Origin: Desulfomicrobium sp. ZS1
GTDB lineage: Bacteria; Desulfobacterota; Desulfovibrionia; Desulfovibrionales; Desulfomicrobiaceae
Direction: 5' to 3'
Length of the DNA: 64,000 nucleotides
NCBI RefSeq assembly: GCF_024204645.1
Contig: NZ_CP100351.1
Coordinates: 3,064,001 to 3,128,000, forward strand
Shown: in pieces, positions 38,767 through 53,812 of the stretch
How the letters are laid out: every line of letters begins with the position of its first letter
How positions within the stretch are numbered: position 1 is the first letter of the stretch
Notes under the pieces: model-generated
Seen by the model: the letters and a program-made list of their open reading frames with translations, nothing else
Databases searched by the model: none
Told to the model about the DNA's origin: nothing
Translations under genes and position numbers: made by a program

Positions 38767-39138
38767 CTATTTAGGACGTTTGGCTCCGTACTTGGAGCGG
38801 CTCTTCCGGCGATCCTGAACACCGGCCGCATCCAACGTACCTCTGATAATCTTGTAACGGACACCGGGCAAATCCTTGACACGGCCGCCGAGGATCATGA
38901 CCACGGAGTGCTCTTGCAGATTGTGCCCTTCACCGGGAATGTACGACGTCACTTCAATTCCATTGGTCAGGCGCACTCTGGCCACCTTACGAAGAGCGGA
39001 GTTCGGCTTCTTGGGCGTTGTGGTATACACGCGCACGCAAACTCCACGACGCTGAGGGCAACCCTGCAACGCAGCTCTTTTTGTGCCTTTCACCTGGAGG
39101 ACCCGCGCTTTACGGACCAACTGATTAATTGTGGGCAT
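38767..39138 (-). CDS. rpsL: 30S ribosomal protein S12
   Basis: Decoding-centre protein. Starting [18 protein letters not shown] at 39138 (GGAG 6 nt upstream; the ATG at 39150 contains that site), it has 123 residues. [18 protein letters not shown] carries the wild-type Lys residues of the streptomycin-sensitive form, and [16 protein letters not shown] is intact. It follows rpoC after about 88 bp containing a small hairpin. Confidence 0.97.
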   Translation of the reverse strand: MPTINQLVRKARVLQVKGTKRAALQGCPQRRGVCVRVYTTTPKKPNSALRKVARVRLTNGIEVTSYIPGEGHNLQEHSVVMILGGRVKDLPGVRYKIIRGTLDAAGVQDRRKSRSKYGAKRPK

Positions 39139-39213
39139 TTCAAACTCCATTAATAAACATTTTGAGAAGGGGGTTCATAATTGAACTCCCCTCCCCTGTC
39201 AACTCAACTGCCA

Positions 39214-39235
39214 GGACAATAAAAAGTTATTGTCC
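39214..39235 (-). other. Hairpin at the rpoC 3' end
   Basis: GGACAATA/TATTGTCC inverted repeat (8 bp, 6-nt loop) spanning the rpoC stop codon. No T-tract follows on the minus strand, so it may be an RNA-processing or stability element rather than a terminator. Confidence 0.45.
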
Positions 39236-42200
39236 CATGAAAAAAGGATCTTTCTCCAGATCTTCCAGGAACTTATCCGGACTTTCCGGCTGATCCGGCA
39301 CCACAATGCCATTTTCAATATACGATCTAAAACCCGTTCCGGCATTGACCAATCTACCGACAATAACATTTTCCTTGAGTCCGTAGAGATAATCTTTTTT
39401 ACCAATCAGCGCGGCTTCGGTCAGCACCTTCGTCGTCTCCTGGAAGGACGCTGCGGATATAAACGATTCCGTGGACAAGGAAGCCTGCGTAATTCCGAGC
39501 ACCAGAGGTTCTGCAACAGCCGGCTGCATGCCCGTGCCTACGCACTTGGCATTGATCCTGACGAATTTGGCCTTGTCGACCTGCTCGCCCATAAGCAGTC
39601 CGGTCTCACCAGGATCGATGACCAGCAACTTCTTGAGCATCTGGCGGACAATGATCTCGATGTGCTTGTCATTGATGTAAACACCCTGGAAACGGTACAC
39701 GTCCTGCACGCCTTCGACCAGATAGAAGGCCAGGAATTTTTCACCCTTGACCTTCAACAGGTCGTGCAGATCCGGCGTGCCTTCGGTCAAGAGCTCTCCG
39801 CTCTCCACGAAGTCACCTTCGCCGACGCTGATATGCTTTCCTTTGGGAATCAAGTAGACGCGGGCATCTCCAACTTCGGGCTCAACGATCAATTTGCGCT
39901 TGCCTTTTGAATCGGGACCAAAGCTCACGATGCCGTCGATTTCGGACAGAATCGCCTGATCCTTGGGCTTGCGCACTTCGAAGAGTTCGGCAACACGCGG
40001 CAAACCGCCGACGATGTCCTTGGTCTTCATGGTTTCGCGAGGCTTACGAGCGATAATGTCGCCCGGCTGGACCACATCACCGTCGTTGACCATGACGATG
40101 GCGCCGACAGGCAGGGCATAGGAAGTTTGGGTTCCTGTGTCCGGCTTGGTCTTGCAGACGCCATTCTCGTCACAAATGGAGATTCCGGGACGGAAGCTCG
40201 AAGATCTGAATTCAATAACCGTCAGAGTCGACTTGCCCGTGGCCTCGTCTATGCGCTCCTGAGCGGTGCGGCCTTCAATGATGTCCGTGAAATGGACCAC
40301 GCCCTCGACATCCGTGACGAAGGGCTCGTTGAAGGGATCCCATTCCGCAAGACGATCGCCTTTTTTGACCTCGGCGCCGTTTTCAAAATACAGCTTCGCC
40401 CCGGAAGGCAACGCGTATTTCTCGCGTTCGACACCCTGATCATCGACGATGCGCAGCTGGCCGCTCTTGCCGAGAACCATGCGCTCTCCGCGATTATTGG
40501 TAACCGTGCGCACGCGGGAAAGCACGATCCGCCCCTTGTTCAGAGCCTCATACCTGCTCTGCTCGATTTCCTTGGAAGCGGTACCACCGATGTGGAACGT
40601 TCTCATGGTCAACTGCGTCCCAGGCTCGCCGATGGACTGGGCGGCGATAATGCCCACAGCCTCACCGACGTTGACCAGATGGCCTCGCGCCAAGTCGCGA
40701 CCATAACACAGGGCGCACACGCCGTGCTTGGCCTTGCAGGTCAGCGCGGAGCGAATGGTGATGGTCGAGATGTTGCGTCGCTCGATCTGGGCGGCAAGTT
40801 CCTCGTTGATCATGGCATTGGCGGGGATGAAAACCTCGCCGGTTTCCGGATCAAGGATATCGTACATGGCTGTTCGGCCAAGAACGCGCTCACTCAACCG
40901 CACGGTGATTTCACCGCTCTTGGTGACGTGGGTCAGCTCAATGCCGTCTACCGTCTTGCAATCATGCTCGCTGACAATGACGTCCTGCACAACGTCGACC
41001 AGGCGGCGCGTCAGGTAGCCCGAGTTCGCGGTTTTAAGCGCGGTATCGGCCAGACCTTTACGAGCACCGTGTGTGGACGTGAAGTACTGCAGAATGGTCA
41101 ACCCTTCACGGAATGAAGAGGTGATGGGCGTCTCGATGATTTCACCGGAAGGCTTGGCCATCAGACCGCGCATGCCTGCCAACTGACGCATCTGGTCCTG
41201 ATTGCCTCGCGCGCCGGAGTTGGCCATCATGAAGACCGAGTTGAAGCTGTTGCAGCGCTCTTCCTTGAGCTTGGAAACTTCCCAGCGAAGCGCATGCTTC
41301 ACGTGCGGGGAATCGTCCTGCTTCGGATTTGGCACGGTGTCGTACTTGAGCTCCAGCATCATGGCATCGGCCACGTCATTGGTTGCCTTGGTCCAGACAT
41401 CAACGACCTTGTTGTATTTTTCCGTGCGGGTGATGATACCCTCGCGGTACTGCTGCTCGATATCGGAAACCTCGGTGTGGGAACGATCCAAAATGCCGGA
41501 CTTGGCCTGCGGGATGGTCAGATCCTTTACGCCAACGGTGATCCCGGCCTGAGTCGAGTACTCAAATCCCAAATCCTTCAGCTTGTCGCACAGAATGACC
41601 GTGGCCTTGGTGCCGGCCAGACGGTAGGCTTCGCCCACCAGACGTCCGATAACTTTCTTGCTCATCTCACGGTTATAGACCTCGAAAGGAACTTCCGTCG
41701 GCACGATCTCGCGGATGATGATTCGCCCGGGAGTGGTCTCGACCAGTTTCCCGTCGATGCGGACCTTGATCCGAGCATGCAACTCCACGTGATTTGCGTC
41801 AAAGGCGCAAATCACCTCGTCGGGGTCGGCAAAAATCATACCTTCGCCACGCTCGAAAGGACGCTCCACGGTCAGGAAGTACAGCCCCAGGACGATATCC
41901 TGCGAAGGCACGATGATCGGAGATCCGTTGGCCGGGGACAGGATGTTGTTGGTGGACATCATGAGCACGCGGCATTCAATCTGAGCCTCCACCGAGAGAG
42001 GCACGTGCACGGCCATCTGGTCACCGTCAAAGTCGGCGTTGAAAGCAGTACATACCAGGGGATGCAGCCGTATCGCCTTTCCTTCGACCAAAATGGGTTC
42101 AAAAGCCTGGATGCCCAAACGATGCAGTGTCGGCGCGCGGTTCAGCAGGATGGGATACTCGCGCACAACCTCTTCAAGGATATCCCAAACAGCGATTTCT

Positions 42201-43429
42201 TCACGCTCGACCATCTTCTTCGCGCTCTTGATGGTGCTGGCATAACCCCGCTCCTCAAGCTTGGAATAGATAAAGGGCTTGAAAAGTTCGAGCGCCATCT
42301 TCTTGGGCAAGCCGCACTGATGCAATTTCAGATACGGGCCGACCACGATTACGGAACGGCCGGAATAGTCGACTCGCTTGCCGAGAAGGTTCTGACGGAA
42401 GCGGCCCTGCTTGCCCTTGATCATGTCGGACAAGGATTTGAGCGGACGGCCGTTGGTGCCGGTTATGGCACGACCGCGCCGGCCGTTGTCAAAAAGGGCG
42501 TCCACGGACTCCTGCAGCATGCGCTTTTCGTTACGGATGATGATGTCCGGCGCGCCAAGCTCCAAAAGCCGCTTCAACCGATTGTTGCGGTTGATAACCC
42601 GGCGATAGAGGTCGTTCAGGTCGGACGTGGCGAACCGGCCGCCGTCGAGTGGAACCAGAGGACGCAGCTCGGGCGGGATGATCGGGATCACGTCCATGAC
42701 CATCCACTCGGGCTTGTTCCCGGATTCCAGGAAAGCCTCGACGATTTTCAGGCGCTTGGCCAACTTCTTTTTCTTGGTCTGGGAACGGGTGGATTGTGAC
42801 TCTTCGCGCAGTTCCACCCGCAAACTCGCCAAATCAATCTCCTGCAGCAGGATCTTGATGGATTCGGCGCCCATGCCCACCGTTATGGCGTTGTCGTTAT
42901 AGTGATCAAGAATCTGAAAATACTGTTCCTCGGAAATGACCTGCTTCTTGAGCAAGGTCGTCTCCCCTGGATCCAGTATGATATATGAATCAAAATAAAG
43001 CACCTTTTCCAGATCGGCCATGGTCATATCGAGCAAGGTACCGATCTTGGACGGCAGGGATTTCAGGAACCAGATATGAGCAACGGGGGCGGCAAGCTCA
43101 ATATGCCCCATTCTCTCGCGTCTGACCTTGGATGCGATTACTTCAACACCGCACTTTTCGCAGACAATGCCGCGATGCTTCATGCGCTTGTATTTTCCGC
43201 AGTTACACTCATAATCCTTGACCGGGCCAAAAATTTTGGCGCAGAAAAGGCCGTCCCGTTCCGGTTTGAATGTGCGATAGTTAATCGTTTCGGGTTTTTT
43301 TACTTCACCGAAAGACCATTCGCGAATCTTCTCCGGAGAAGCGACGTTGATTCCGATCGCTTTGAGATTCTGGCTATTGAAAGAGCTGGATGCACTGCCC
43401 CGTTGTGTAAAAAGATCATCAAGACTCAT
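39227..43429 (-). CDS. rpoC: DNA-directed RNA polymerase subunit beta'
   Basis: Catalytic subunit of RNA polymerase. 1400 residues with the N-terminal zinc ribbon ([20 protein letters not shown]), the Mg-binding [12 protein letters not shown] near residue 464, the bridge helix/trigger loop region ([20 protein letters not shown]), a second zinc site ([16 protein letters not shown]) and the C-terminal clamp segment ([19 protein letters not shown]). It lies 57 nt after rpoB. Complete, no inteins or insertions evident. Confidence 0.98.
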   Translation of the reverse strand: MSLDDLFTQRGSASSSFNSQNLKAIGINVASPEKIREWSFGEVKKPETINYRTFKPERDGLFCAKIFGPVKDYECNCGKYKRMKHRGIVCEKCGVEVIASKVRRERMGHIELAAPVAHIWFLKSLPSKIGTLLDMTMADLEKVLYFDSYIILDPGETTLLKKQVISEEQYFQILDHYNDNAITVGMGAESIKILLQEIDLASLRVELREESQSTRSQTKKKKLAKRLKIVEAFLESGNKPEWMVMDVIPIIPPELRPLVPLDGGRFATSDLNDLYRRVINRNNRLKRLLELGAPDIIIRNEKRMLQESVDALFDNGRRGRAITGTNGRPLKSLSDMIKGKQGRFRQNLLGKRVDYSGRSVIVVGPYLKLHQCGLPKKMALELFKPFIYSKLEERGYASTIKSAKKMVEREEIAVWDILEEVVREYPILLNRAPTLHRLGIQAFEPILVEGKAIRLHPLVCTAFNADFDGDQMAVHVPLSVEAQIECRVLMMSTNNILSPANGSPIIVPSQDIVLGLYFLTVERPFERGEGMIFADPDEVICAFDANHVELHARIKVRIDGKLVETTPGRIIIREIVPTEVPFEVYNREMSKKVIGRLVGEAYRLAGTKATVILCDKLKDLGFEYSTQAGITVGVKDLTIPQAKSGILDRSHTEVSDIEQQYREGIITRTEKYNKVVDVWTKATNDVADAMMLELKYDTVPNPKQDDSPHVKHALRWEVSKLKEERCNSFNSVFMMANSGARGNQDQMRQLAGMRGLMAKPSGEIIETPITSSFREGLTILQYFTSTHGARKGLADTALKTANSGYLTRRLVDVVQDVIVSEHDCKTVDGIELTHVTKSGEITVRLSERVLGRTAMYDILDPETGEVFIPANAMINEELAAQIERRNISTITIRSALTCKAKHGVCALCYGRDLARGHLVNVGEAVGIIAAQSIGEPGTQLTMRTFHIGGTASKEIEQSRYEALNKGRIVLSRVRTVTNNRGERMVLGKSGQLRIVDDQGVEREKYALPSGAKLYFENGAEVKKGDRLAEWDPFNEPFVTDVEGVVHFTDIIEGRTAQERIDEATGKSTLTVIEFRSSSFRPGISICDENGVCKTKPDTGTQTSYALPVGAIVMVNDGDVVQPGDIIARKPRETMKTKDIVGGLPRVAELFEVRKPKDQAILSEIDGIVSFGPDSKGKRKLIVEPEVGDARVYLIPKGKHISVGEGDFVESGELLTEGTPDLHDLLKVKGEKFLAFYLVEGVQDVYRFQGVYINDKHIEIIVRQMLKKLLVIDPGETGLLMGEQVDKAKFVRINAKCVGTGMQPAVAEPLVLGITQASLSTESFISAASFQETTKVLTEAALIGKKDYLYGLKENVIVGRLVNAGTGFRSYIENGIVVPDQPESPDKFLEDLEKDPFFMGQ

Positions 43430-43486
43430 CGTGTATTCCTCTTGCTTTGGTCGAATTGCAATGCTGTGGCCGGTATTGCCGAGGGA

Positions 43487-47578
<4,092 letters not shown>

Positions 47579-47704
47579 CGTTTCCCCTCAGGAAATGGGA
47601 TGTTGCTGGGCAGGCAAAGCGTTCTGGGACCAAAGGGAGAGTAGCTATGGTGAAGTATCACTCAGTCGCATATGCTGACGCTTAAGGCGTGGTGTTACAC
47701 AAAA

Positions 47705-47753
47705 AGGCGTAAAGAGTGTAAGAGGTTTTTTTCCCCTTACACTCTTTACAAAA
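47705..47753 (-). terminator. Large hairpin in the rplL-rpoB gap, probable attenuator
   Basis: GTAAAGAGTGTAAG/CTTACACTCTTTAC, a 14-bp perfect stem (47709-47722 with 47736-47749) that extends by two G-C pairs past one mismatch, with a 7-nt loop. On the minus strand it is followed by GCCTTTTTG. A partial terminator here would lower rpoBC expression relative to the L7/L12 genes, as is known for enterobacterial rplL-rpoB. Confidence 0.7.
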
Positions 47754-47774
47754 AGTCAAACAGAAAGCAAAAAA

Positions 47775-48158
47775 CTACTTAATTTCAACCTTTGCACCAG
47801 CTTCTTCAAGCTGCTTCTTGGCGTCGTTGGCGGCATCCTTGGCAGCGGCTTCCAGGATCACGGAAGGAGTCTCGTCGACCTTGGCCTTGGCTTCTTTCAG
47901 GCCCAGGCTGGTCAGAGCGCGCACAACCTTGATGACGCCGATCTTGTTGGCGCCGGCTTCCGTCAGGACGACGTCGAATTCGGTCTTCTCTTCTTCAGCG
48001 GCTTCAGCAGCGGCGGCAGGGGCGGCGGCAAAAGCGGCTACAGGAGCAGCGGCGGATACGCCGAACTTCTCTTCGAGTTCCTTGATGAAGACGGAGAGTT
48101 CCAACACAGTCATGTTAGCGATGAATTCGACAACCTGTTCTTTGGTAATATCAGACAT
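47775..48158 (-). CDS. rplL: 50S ribosomal protein L7/L12
   Basis: Stalk protein that recruits translational GTPases, present in several copies per ribosome. 127 residues: N-terminal dimerisation helices, an Ala/Pro-rich hinge, and the C-terminal factor-binding domain ([20 protein letters not shown]). Located 27 nt after rplJ. Confidence 0.98.
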   Translation of the reverse strand: MSDITKEQVVEFIANMTVLELSVFIKELEEKFGVSAAAPVAAFAAAPAAAAEAAEEEKTEFDVVLTEAGANKIGVIKVVRALTSLGLKEAKAKVDETPSVILEAAAKDAANDAKKQLEEAGAKVEIK

Positions 48159-48185
48159 TTTATCCTCCTAAATATTAGCTTTGGC

Positions 48186-48707
48186 TCAAACTTCTTTTTT
48201 GTCTTTGAGCGCGGTCAGTACGTTGACCATGCCTCTAACAACATTGGCAAAGAGAGAAACGAAATTCTGCGGCACTGCGTTCATGGTGCCCAGAAGTGAT
48301 CCGAGCAACTGTTCGCGGCCGGGAAGTTCGGAGAGAGCCTTGATGGACGCCTCTTCAAGAAACTTGCCTTCCAGACTTGCGTAACGCACCGAAAACTTAT
48401 CGTTCTTCTTTGCAAACTCAACCAGGACCTTTGCAGCGACGACAGGGTCGTCATAACCGAAAGCCACGGCACAGTTGTACTTCAAATGTTCATTGAGTAC
48501 TACATGTGGTCCTTCCATGAAAGCTTTCCGTGCCAGAGTATTCTTCACGACCTGATAGTCGCACCCCGCTTCATGCAATTTTGCACGCAAGGGAGTAAGC
48601 TCTGCCACTTTGAGCCCATGGAAATCCGTGACAATGGCGATGCTCGCCTTGTCAGCCCTCTCCTTCAGGCCATCGATGATTTTTGCTTTTTCTGCCCTAT
48701 TCACCAC
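48186..48707 (-). CDS. rplJ: 50S ribosomal protein L10
   Basis: Stalk base that carries L7/L12 dimers, and in enterobacteria the autoregulator of its own operon. 173 residues with NRAEKAKIIDGLKERADKAS, YQVVKNTLARKAFM and a C-terminal helix for L12 binding. About 100 bp separate it from rplA, matching the usual leader position. Confidence 0.97.
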   Translation of the reverse strand: MVNRAEKAKIIDGLKERADKASIAIVTDFHGLKVAELTPLRAKLHEAGCDYQVVKNTLARKAFMEGPHVVLNEHLKYNCAVAFGYDDPVVAAKVLVEFAKKNDKFSVRYASLEGKFLEEASIKALSELPGREQLLGSLLGTMNAVPQNFVSLFANVVRGMVNVLTALKDKKEV

Positions 48708-48806
48708 ATACCTCTCTATAGCTAGGCAGACTGAGCCAAAGCAGTCTCAGCAGGATATTAAGGAAGATCCACCTGCATTCTCTGACTCATCTACTTGTTT
48801 TGAAAC
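48708..48806 (-). promoter_or_regulatory. rplA-rplJ intergenic leader, possible L10 leader RNA
   Basis: 99-nt gap upstream of rplJ in an otherwise tightly packed operon. On the minus strand it contains a small hairpin AGACTG/CAGTCT (48728-48747) near the rplJ start. L10 leaders bind the L10-L12 complex for feedback control; the position fits, but the consensus was not verified. Confidence 0.4.
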
Positions 48807-49511
48807 TTATTCGCCCGCTTTGCGCAGGGAAGCAGCGTCAACCTTGACACCCGGTCCCATGGTGGAGGACAGGGACACTGCCTTCATATACGTACCCTTG
48901 GCGGTGGAGGGTTTGAGCTTGATCAGTGCATCGATTACCGTGCGCAGGTTGCCGAGCAGCTTCTCGGAGCCGAAGGATACCTTGCCGATGGGGGCGTGGA
49001 TAACTCCAGCCTTGTCCACCCGGAACTCCACCTTGCCCGCGAGCAGTTCCTGAATGGCTTTCTCCAGATCGACGGTGACCGTCCCGGTCTTGGCATTAGG
49101 CATGAGCCCGCGGGGGCCGAGGATCTTACCGATCTTGCCGACGTGTCCCATCATATCGGGAGTGGCTACGGCATTGTCGAATTCGAGCCAGCCGCCCTTG
49201 ATCTTCTCGACCAGTTCATCGCTGCCGGCCGCAATGGCACCGGCGCTCAGAGCCTTTTCCTCGTTTTCGCCCTTACAGAAGGCAACCACGCGGACAGTCT
49301 TGCCCAGGCCGTGAGGCATGGACACGGCGCCGCGCACCATCTGATCGGAGTACTTGGGATTGACTCCAAGATTTACCGCGATATCAACGGTCTCATCAAA
49401 CTTGGCATATGAGCTTTTGAGAACCAACTCAACTGCTTCAGCCACATCGTACATCTTGAGACCATCAATGGCCTCAAATACTTTCTGAAATTTTTTACCG
49501 TGCTTGGGCAT
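48807..49511 (-). CDS. rplA: 50S ribosomal protein L1
   Basis: L1 stalk protein that assists E-site tRNA release and represses its own operon in enterobacteria. 234 residues with [36 protein letters not shown] and the final [20 protein letters not shown]. Located 15 nt after rplK. Confidence 0.98.
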   Translation of the reverse strand: MPKHGKKFQKVFEAIDGLKMYDVAEAVELVLKSSYAKFDETVDIAVNLGVNPKYSDQMVRGAVSMPHGLGKTVRVVAFCKGENEEKALSAGAIAAGSDELVEKIKGGWLEFDNAVATPDMMGHVGKIGKILGPRGLMPNAKTGTVTVDLEKAIQELLAGKVEFRVDKAGVIHAPIGKVSFGSEKLLGNLRTVIDALIKLKPSTAKGTYMKAVSLSSTMGPGVKVDAASLRKAGE

Positions 49512-49526
49512 AGCTCGCTTACTCCC

Positions 49527-49949
49527 TTATTCCACTTCAATTCCCATGCTGCTTGCAGTGCCCATAATGGTCTTACATGCCGCACTCAGATCATAAGCCG
49601 AAAGGTCGGGCATCTTGATCTTCGCAATTTCCTCAATTTGAGCCATGCTCACCTTCCCAACCTTTTTCTTGTTGGGCTCACCAGATCCTTTTTGCAATTT
49701 GGCAGCCTTGACCAAAAGCACTGCAGCCGGAGGAGTCTTGGTGACGAAGGTGAAAGAACGGTCGGAAAAGACCGTGATCTCAACCGGAATGATCGTACCC
49801 TTATCATTGAGAGTCTTGGCGTTATACGCCTTACAGAACTCCATGATATTCACACCATGCTGACCCAAGGCAGGACCAACTGGGGGTGACGGGTTCGCAG
49901 CGCCTGCGGGAAGTTGCAGTTTGATTATTGCATTAATTTTTTTGGCCAT
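49527..49949 (-). CDS. rplK: 50S ribosomal protein L11
   Basis: GTPase-centre protein and thiostrepton target; needed for RelA activation. 140 residues with [35 protein letters not shown] and the C-terminal [12 protein letters not shown]. Located 25 nt after nusG. Confidence 0.98.
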   Translation of the reverse strand: MAKKINAIIKLQLPAGAANPSPPVGPALGQHGVNIMEFCKAYNAKTLNDKGTIIPVEITVFSDRSFTFVTKTPPAAVLLVKAAKLQKGSGEPNKKKVGKVSMAQIEEIAKIKMPDLSAYDLSAACKTIMGTASSMGIEVE

Positions 49950-49974
49950 AACACTACCTCATATCTAAAAATTA

Positions 49975-50517
49975 TCAGCCTTTAGTCACCTGAACAAAGT
50001 CAAGCTCAACCGGCGTTTGTCTTCCAAAAATAGATACCGAGACACGCAATTTGCCTTTATCATAATTCACATCTTCAACCGTGGCATTGAAATTTGCAAA
50101 AGGCCCGTCAATTACGCGGACATCATCACCACGTTCAAAATGAAATTTCGGTCTTGGCTGCTCTTTCCTGGTTTCAATCGTGGCAAGAATTCTCTGCGCT
50201 TCCTTGTCCGTAAGCGGCACCGGACGGCTTTTCCCGCCAATGAATCCGGTAACTTTCGGAATAGACTGAATCATGTGCCAGGAATCATCCGTAAACACCA
50301 TTTTGACCATTGCATAACCAGGATAAAATTTACGCGTGGATGTACGTTTCTGGCCCTTGATCAGTTCAACAACCTTTTCCGTCGGAACAATCACTTCCTC
50401 TACCAGGCCCTTGGCCTGTCCGGTACGGATCATTTCTTTGATCGTCTGCTCCACCCGCTGTTCAAATCCAGAATATGTATGAATTATGTACCAGCGTGCC
50501 TTAGGTTCGTCGCTCAT
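49975..50517 (-). CDS. nusG: Transcription termination/antitermination factor NusG
   Basis: RNA polymerase-bound factor linking transcription to Rho and the ribosome. 180 residues with the NGN domain (ARWYIIHTYSGFEQRVEQTI, YPGYAMVKMVFTDDSWHMI) and a C-terminal KOW domain (ERGDDVRVIDGPFANFNATV). Located 12 nt after secE. Confidence 0.97.
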   Translation of the reverse strand: MSDEPKARWYIIHTYSGFEQRVEQTIKEMIRTGQAKGLVEEVIVPTEKVVELIKGQKRTSTRKFYPGYAMVKMVFTDDSWHMIQSIPKVTGFIGGKSRPVPLTDKEAQRILATIETRKEQPRPKFHFERGDDVRVIDGPFANFNATVEDVNYDKGKLRVSVSIFGRQTPVELDFVQVTKG

Positions 50518-50529
50518 GATGGCCTCGCC

Positions 50530-50772
50530 TTAGGACAGAACGGCGGCAATGATTTTGGTCAATACCAAATCCACAACGCCCAGAAAGAGTGCCATTACGA
50601 CTACCAACAACAAAACCGCCGAACTGGTACTGATGGTTTCCTGCTTGTCAGGCCAAACAACTTTCTTCAGTTCCACTTTTGCTTGGTCAAAGAATATGCG
50701 CAGATCTGTTATCTTTTGCATGATTCCATGTTTTTGCAATTCTGCTTCGGCATTCTTTTTCATTTTGTCCAT
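50530..50772 (-). CDS. secE: Preprotein translocase subunit SecE
   Basis: Clamp subunit of SecYEG. 80 residues: an amphipathic helix with KVELKKVVWPDKQETISTSS (the conserved WP element) and one membrane helix (AVLLLVVVMALFLGVVDLVL). A single-helix SecE is the usual form outside enterobacteria. Located just after tRNA-Trp. Confidence 0.95.
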   Translation of the reverse strand: MDKMKKNAEAELQKHGIMQKITDLRIFFDQAKVELKKVVWPDKQETISTSSAVLLLVVVMALFLGVVDLVLTKIIAAVLS

Positions 50773-50786
50773 CGCTAGTAAATGTA

Positions 50787-50862
50787 TGGCAGGCCAGGAG
50801 GGATTCGAACCCCCAGCCCTCGGATTTGGAGTCCGACGCTCTACCGTTAGAGCTACTGGCCT
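50787..50862 (-). tRNA. tRNA-Trp (anticodon CCA)
   Basis: 76 nt including encoded CCA. Acceptor stem AGGCCAG/CTGGCCT is perfect, the anticodon loop is CTCCAAA and the T loop TTCGAAT. It lies between rpmG and secE, a standard secE-nusG context. Confidence 0.97.
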
Positions 50863-50879
50863 GCGTGAGGGAAATTTTC

Positions 50880-50911
50880 AATGCAGATGCCGCATTGGCA
50901 GCATCTGCATT
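50880..50911 (-). other. Hairpin between rpmG and tRNA-Trp
   Basis: AATGCAGATGC/GCATCTGCATT inverted repeat, 11 bp with a 10-nt loop, in the 50-nt gap. The minus strand shows only TGAAAATTT after it, so it is a weak terminator at most, and a processing site for release of the tRNA is equally plausible. Confidence 0.55.
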
Positions 50912-50914
50912 ACA

Positions 50915-51064
50915 CTATTTAGATTCGCGATGCTTTGTGTGCTTTCCGCAAAAAGGACAAAACTTGCTCAATTCGAGCTTCGTGGTTGTGTTCTTTTTAT
51001 TTTTCTGAGTTGCGTAGTTTCTACGCTTGCATTCACCACAAGCAAGAAGAATATTAATTCGCAT
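50915..51064 (-). CDS. rpmG: 50S ribosomal protein L33, zinc-binding form
   Basis: 49 residues beginning [20 protein letters not shown] and ending [10 protein letters not shown], with Cys-x2-Cys at CGEC and CPFC, so the zinc-binding type. Two ATG codons lie in tandem; the second (51064) has GGAG 6 nt before it within the end of tuf. Confidence 0.94.
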   Translation of the reverse strand: MRINILLACGECKRRNYATQKNKKNTTTKLELSKFCPFCGKHTKHRESK

Positions 51065-51067
51065 CAT

Positions 51068-52261
<1,194 letters not shown>

Positions 52262-52366
52262 ACATTACCCCCTAATAAAATTACGAATTACTATATATGT
52301 ATAAGTGAGTGCTTCTTGAGACGAAGTGAGGAGAAATGGAGGCGCATGACTGCTGAGACGAGTAAA

Positions 52367-52442
52367 TGGAGCGGGAAACGGGACTCGAACCCGCAACCCT
52401 CAGCTTGGAAGGCTGATGCTCTAGCCATTGAGCTACTCCCGC
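52367..52442 (-). tRNA. tRNA-Gly (anticodon TCC)
   Basis: 76 nt with encoded CCA. Acceptor GCGGGAG/TTCCCGC (one G-T pair), anticodon loop CTTCCAA, T loop TTCGAGT. Between tRNA-Tyr and tuf, with about 105 nt to the tuf start. Confidence 0.96.
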
Positions 52443-52507
52443 ATTTCATCTCAGTAGTCAGGCGACAGCATGATCTCTGTCTCCTACTGGTTTTCACGGC
52501 TTCTTCT

Positions 52508-52593
52508 TGGTGGAGGGGGGAGGATTTGAACCTCCGAAGGCGTACGCCGACAGATTTACAGTCTGTTCCCTTTGGCCACTCGGGAACCCCTCC
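52508..52593 (-). tRNA. tRNA-Tyr (anticodon GTA)
   Basis: 86 nt with encoded CCA, long variable arm, acceptor GGAGGGG/CCCCTCC, anticodon loop CTGTAAA and T loop TTCAAAT. Confidence 0.96.
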
Positions 52594-52599
52594 ATCACC

Positions 52600-52675
52600 T
52601 GGAGCTGGCGATGGGACTTGAACCCGCAACCTGCTGATTACAAGTCAGCTGCTCTACCAGTTGAGCTACGCCAGC
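52600..52675 (-). tRNA. tRNA-Thr (anticodon TGT)
   Basis: 76 nt with encoded CCA, acceptor GCTGGCG/CGCCAGC, anticodon loop CTTGTAA, T loop TTCAAGT. First gene of the tRNA-tuf operon. Confidence 0.96.
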
Positions 52676-52691
52676 CCGTGAGAACGAAGTC

Positions 52692-52718
52692 ATTATGAGC
52701 ATTCAATCTCAAAGGCAA
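52692..52718 (-). promoter_or_regulatory. Candidate promoter of the tRNA-Thr/Tyr/Gly-tuf transcript
   Basis: TTGCCT, a 15-nt spacer and CATAAT on the minus strand, 16 nt before tRNA-Thr. The same layout recurs before both tRNA-Phe genes. The spacer is short for sigma70. Confidence 0.5.
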
Positions 52719-52737
52719 GCATTATTTTCGCGAAATT

Positions 52738-52763
52738 AAAAAAAGCGCCTTGCGGCGCTTTTG
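52738..52763 (-). terminator. Terminator after lpxC
   Basis: AAAAGCGCC/GGCGCTTTT stem (9 bp) with a 4-nt loop, followed by seven T on the minus strand, 4 nt past the lpxC stop. It isolates lpxC from the tRNA operon. Confidence 0.9.
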
Positions 52764-52765
52764 GC

Positions 52766-53689
52766 TCAAGCCCAGGCAGGCACCCCGGCAGGCAAAAGCA
52801 CAGGGTCGGGACAGGTGGAGACGCTCGCAGGCTCTTCGAGAGCGACAAAGTCCAAATACTCTGACTGGTTATCAAAAAGATACCGCATGAATTTGTTATT
52901 AAAGTCATGCCCGGAACAGGAGACTTCAAAATGGCCCCACAAGCGATGGCTGCCGACAGCGATGTCGCCCATGAAATCCAAAATTTTGTGACGCACCATT
53001 TCGTCCGTGAAACGCAACCCCTCAGGGTTGACCACACCATAGTCATCAAAAACAACTGCATTTTCAAGCGATCCGCCAAGAGCCAAACCATTTTTCTGCA
53101 ACCACTCCACATCTTTCATGAAACCAAATGTTCTGGCACGAGCGATGCGGTGCGAGAATGTAAGCGGAGTCGACTCGAAACAAAAATTCTGCGTGCCGAT
53201 CTGCGGATGCGGGAAACTTATGCGATAGTCAATCTTCAAGCCATTATAAGGCTTGGCCACGACACGCTTTCCCTCCTGCTCGAAGACGAGGGGCCGCTTG
53301 ATCCTGGCGATCTCACGCGGGCGATCGAGCACCCGGATTCCGGCGGAATTGATCAGATACACATATACGGAAGCGCTCCCGTCTAAAATGGGGACTTCTT
53401 CTCCATCAACTTCAACCAAAACATTGTCTATTTCCAAACCGACTAGGGCGGCCAGGAGGTGCTCCACCGTGGAAACCTTGGCCCTTTCGGTGCCTAACGT
53501 CGTGGCCAGCCCAGTGCCCACGACTCGTCCGGGCTCCGGCACTACGACCTGACGACCGCTCTTGGTCAACAGCGAAAAAATAACTCCTGTATCAGCGGGC
53601 GCGGGCTTGAGCACCATTTCAACCTTCTGGCCGCTATGCAAACCGACACCGGAGCATCGAACTTCTTTTCGTAGTGTAGTCTGTTTCAT
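52766..53689 (-). CDS. lpxC: UDP-3-O-acyl-N-acetylglucosamine deacetylase LpxC
   Basis: Committed zinc-dependent step of lipid A biosynthesis, which shows an outer membrane with lipopolysaccharide. From the ATG at 53689 (MKQTTLRKEVRCSGVGLHSG) the protein has 307 residues, with the zinc-site STVEHLLAAL and C-terminal MVRHKILDFMGDIAVG motifs. A GTG two codons earlier is the alternative start. It follows prmC after about 120 nt. Confidence 0.96.
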   Translation of the reverse strand: MKQTTLRKEVRCSGVGLHSGQKVEMVLKPAPADTGVIFSLLTKSGRQVVVPEPGRVVGTGLATTLGTERAKVSTVEHLLAALVGLEIDNVLVEVDGEEVPILDGSASVYVYLINSAGIRVLDRPREIARIKRPLVFEQEGKRVVAKPYNGLKIDYRISFPHPQIGTQNFCFESTPLTFSHRIARARTFGFMKDVEWLQKNGLALGGSLENAVVFDDYGVVNPEGLRFTDEMVRHKILDFMGDIAVGSHRLWGHFEVSCSGHDFNNKFMRYLFDNQSEYLDFVALEEPASVSTCPDPVLLPAGVPAWA

Positions 53690-53812
53690 GACCACCCATT
53701 ATCAAACTTCATGCCACAAACATCCTAAGTGCACACACCTGTAATTACGAGCTTTTATATCTGAAGCACAAGCCCGGCCCAAAAAAGTTTCCTTCAAACA
53801 ACATAACAATTG

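Noticed and set aside
41294-42799. 501-residue plus-strand frame inside rpoC
   Set aside because: Shadow of the high-GC rpoC codon pattern; rpoC is certain on the other strand.
52291-52698. Frames on both strands over tRNA-Gly, tRNA-Tyr and tRNA-Thr
   Set aside because: They translate tRNA sequence; no ribosome binding site or family similarity.
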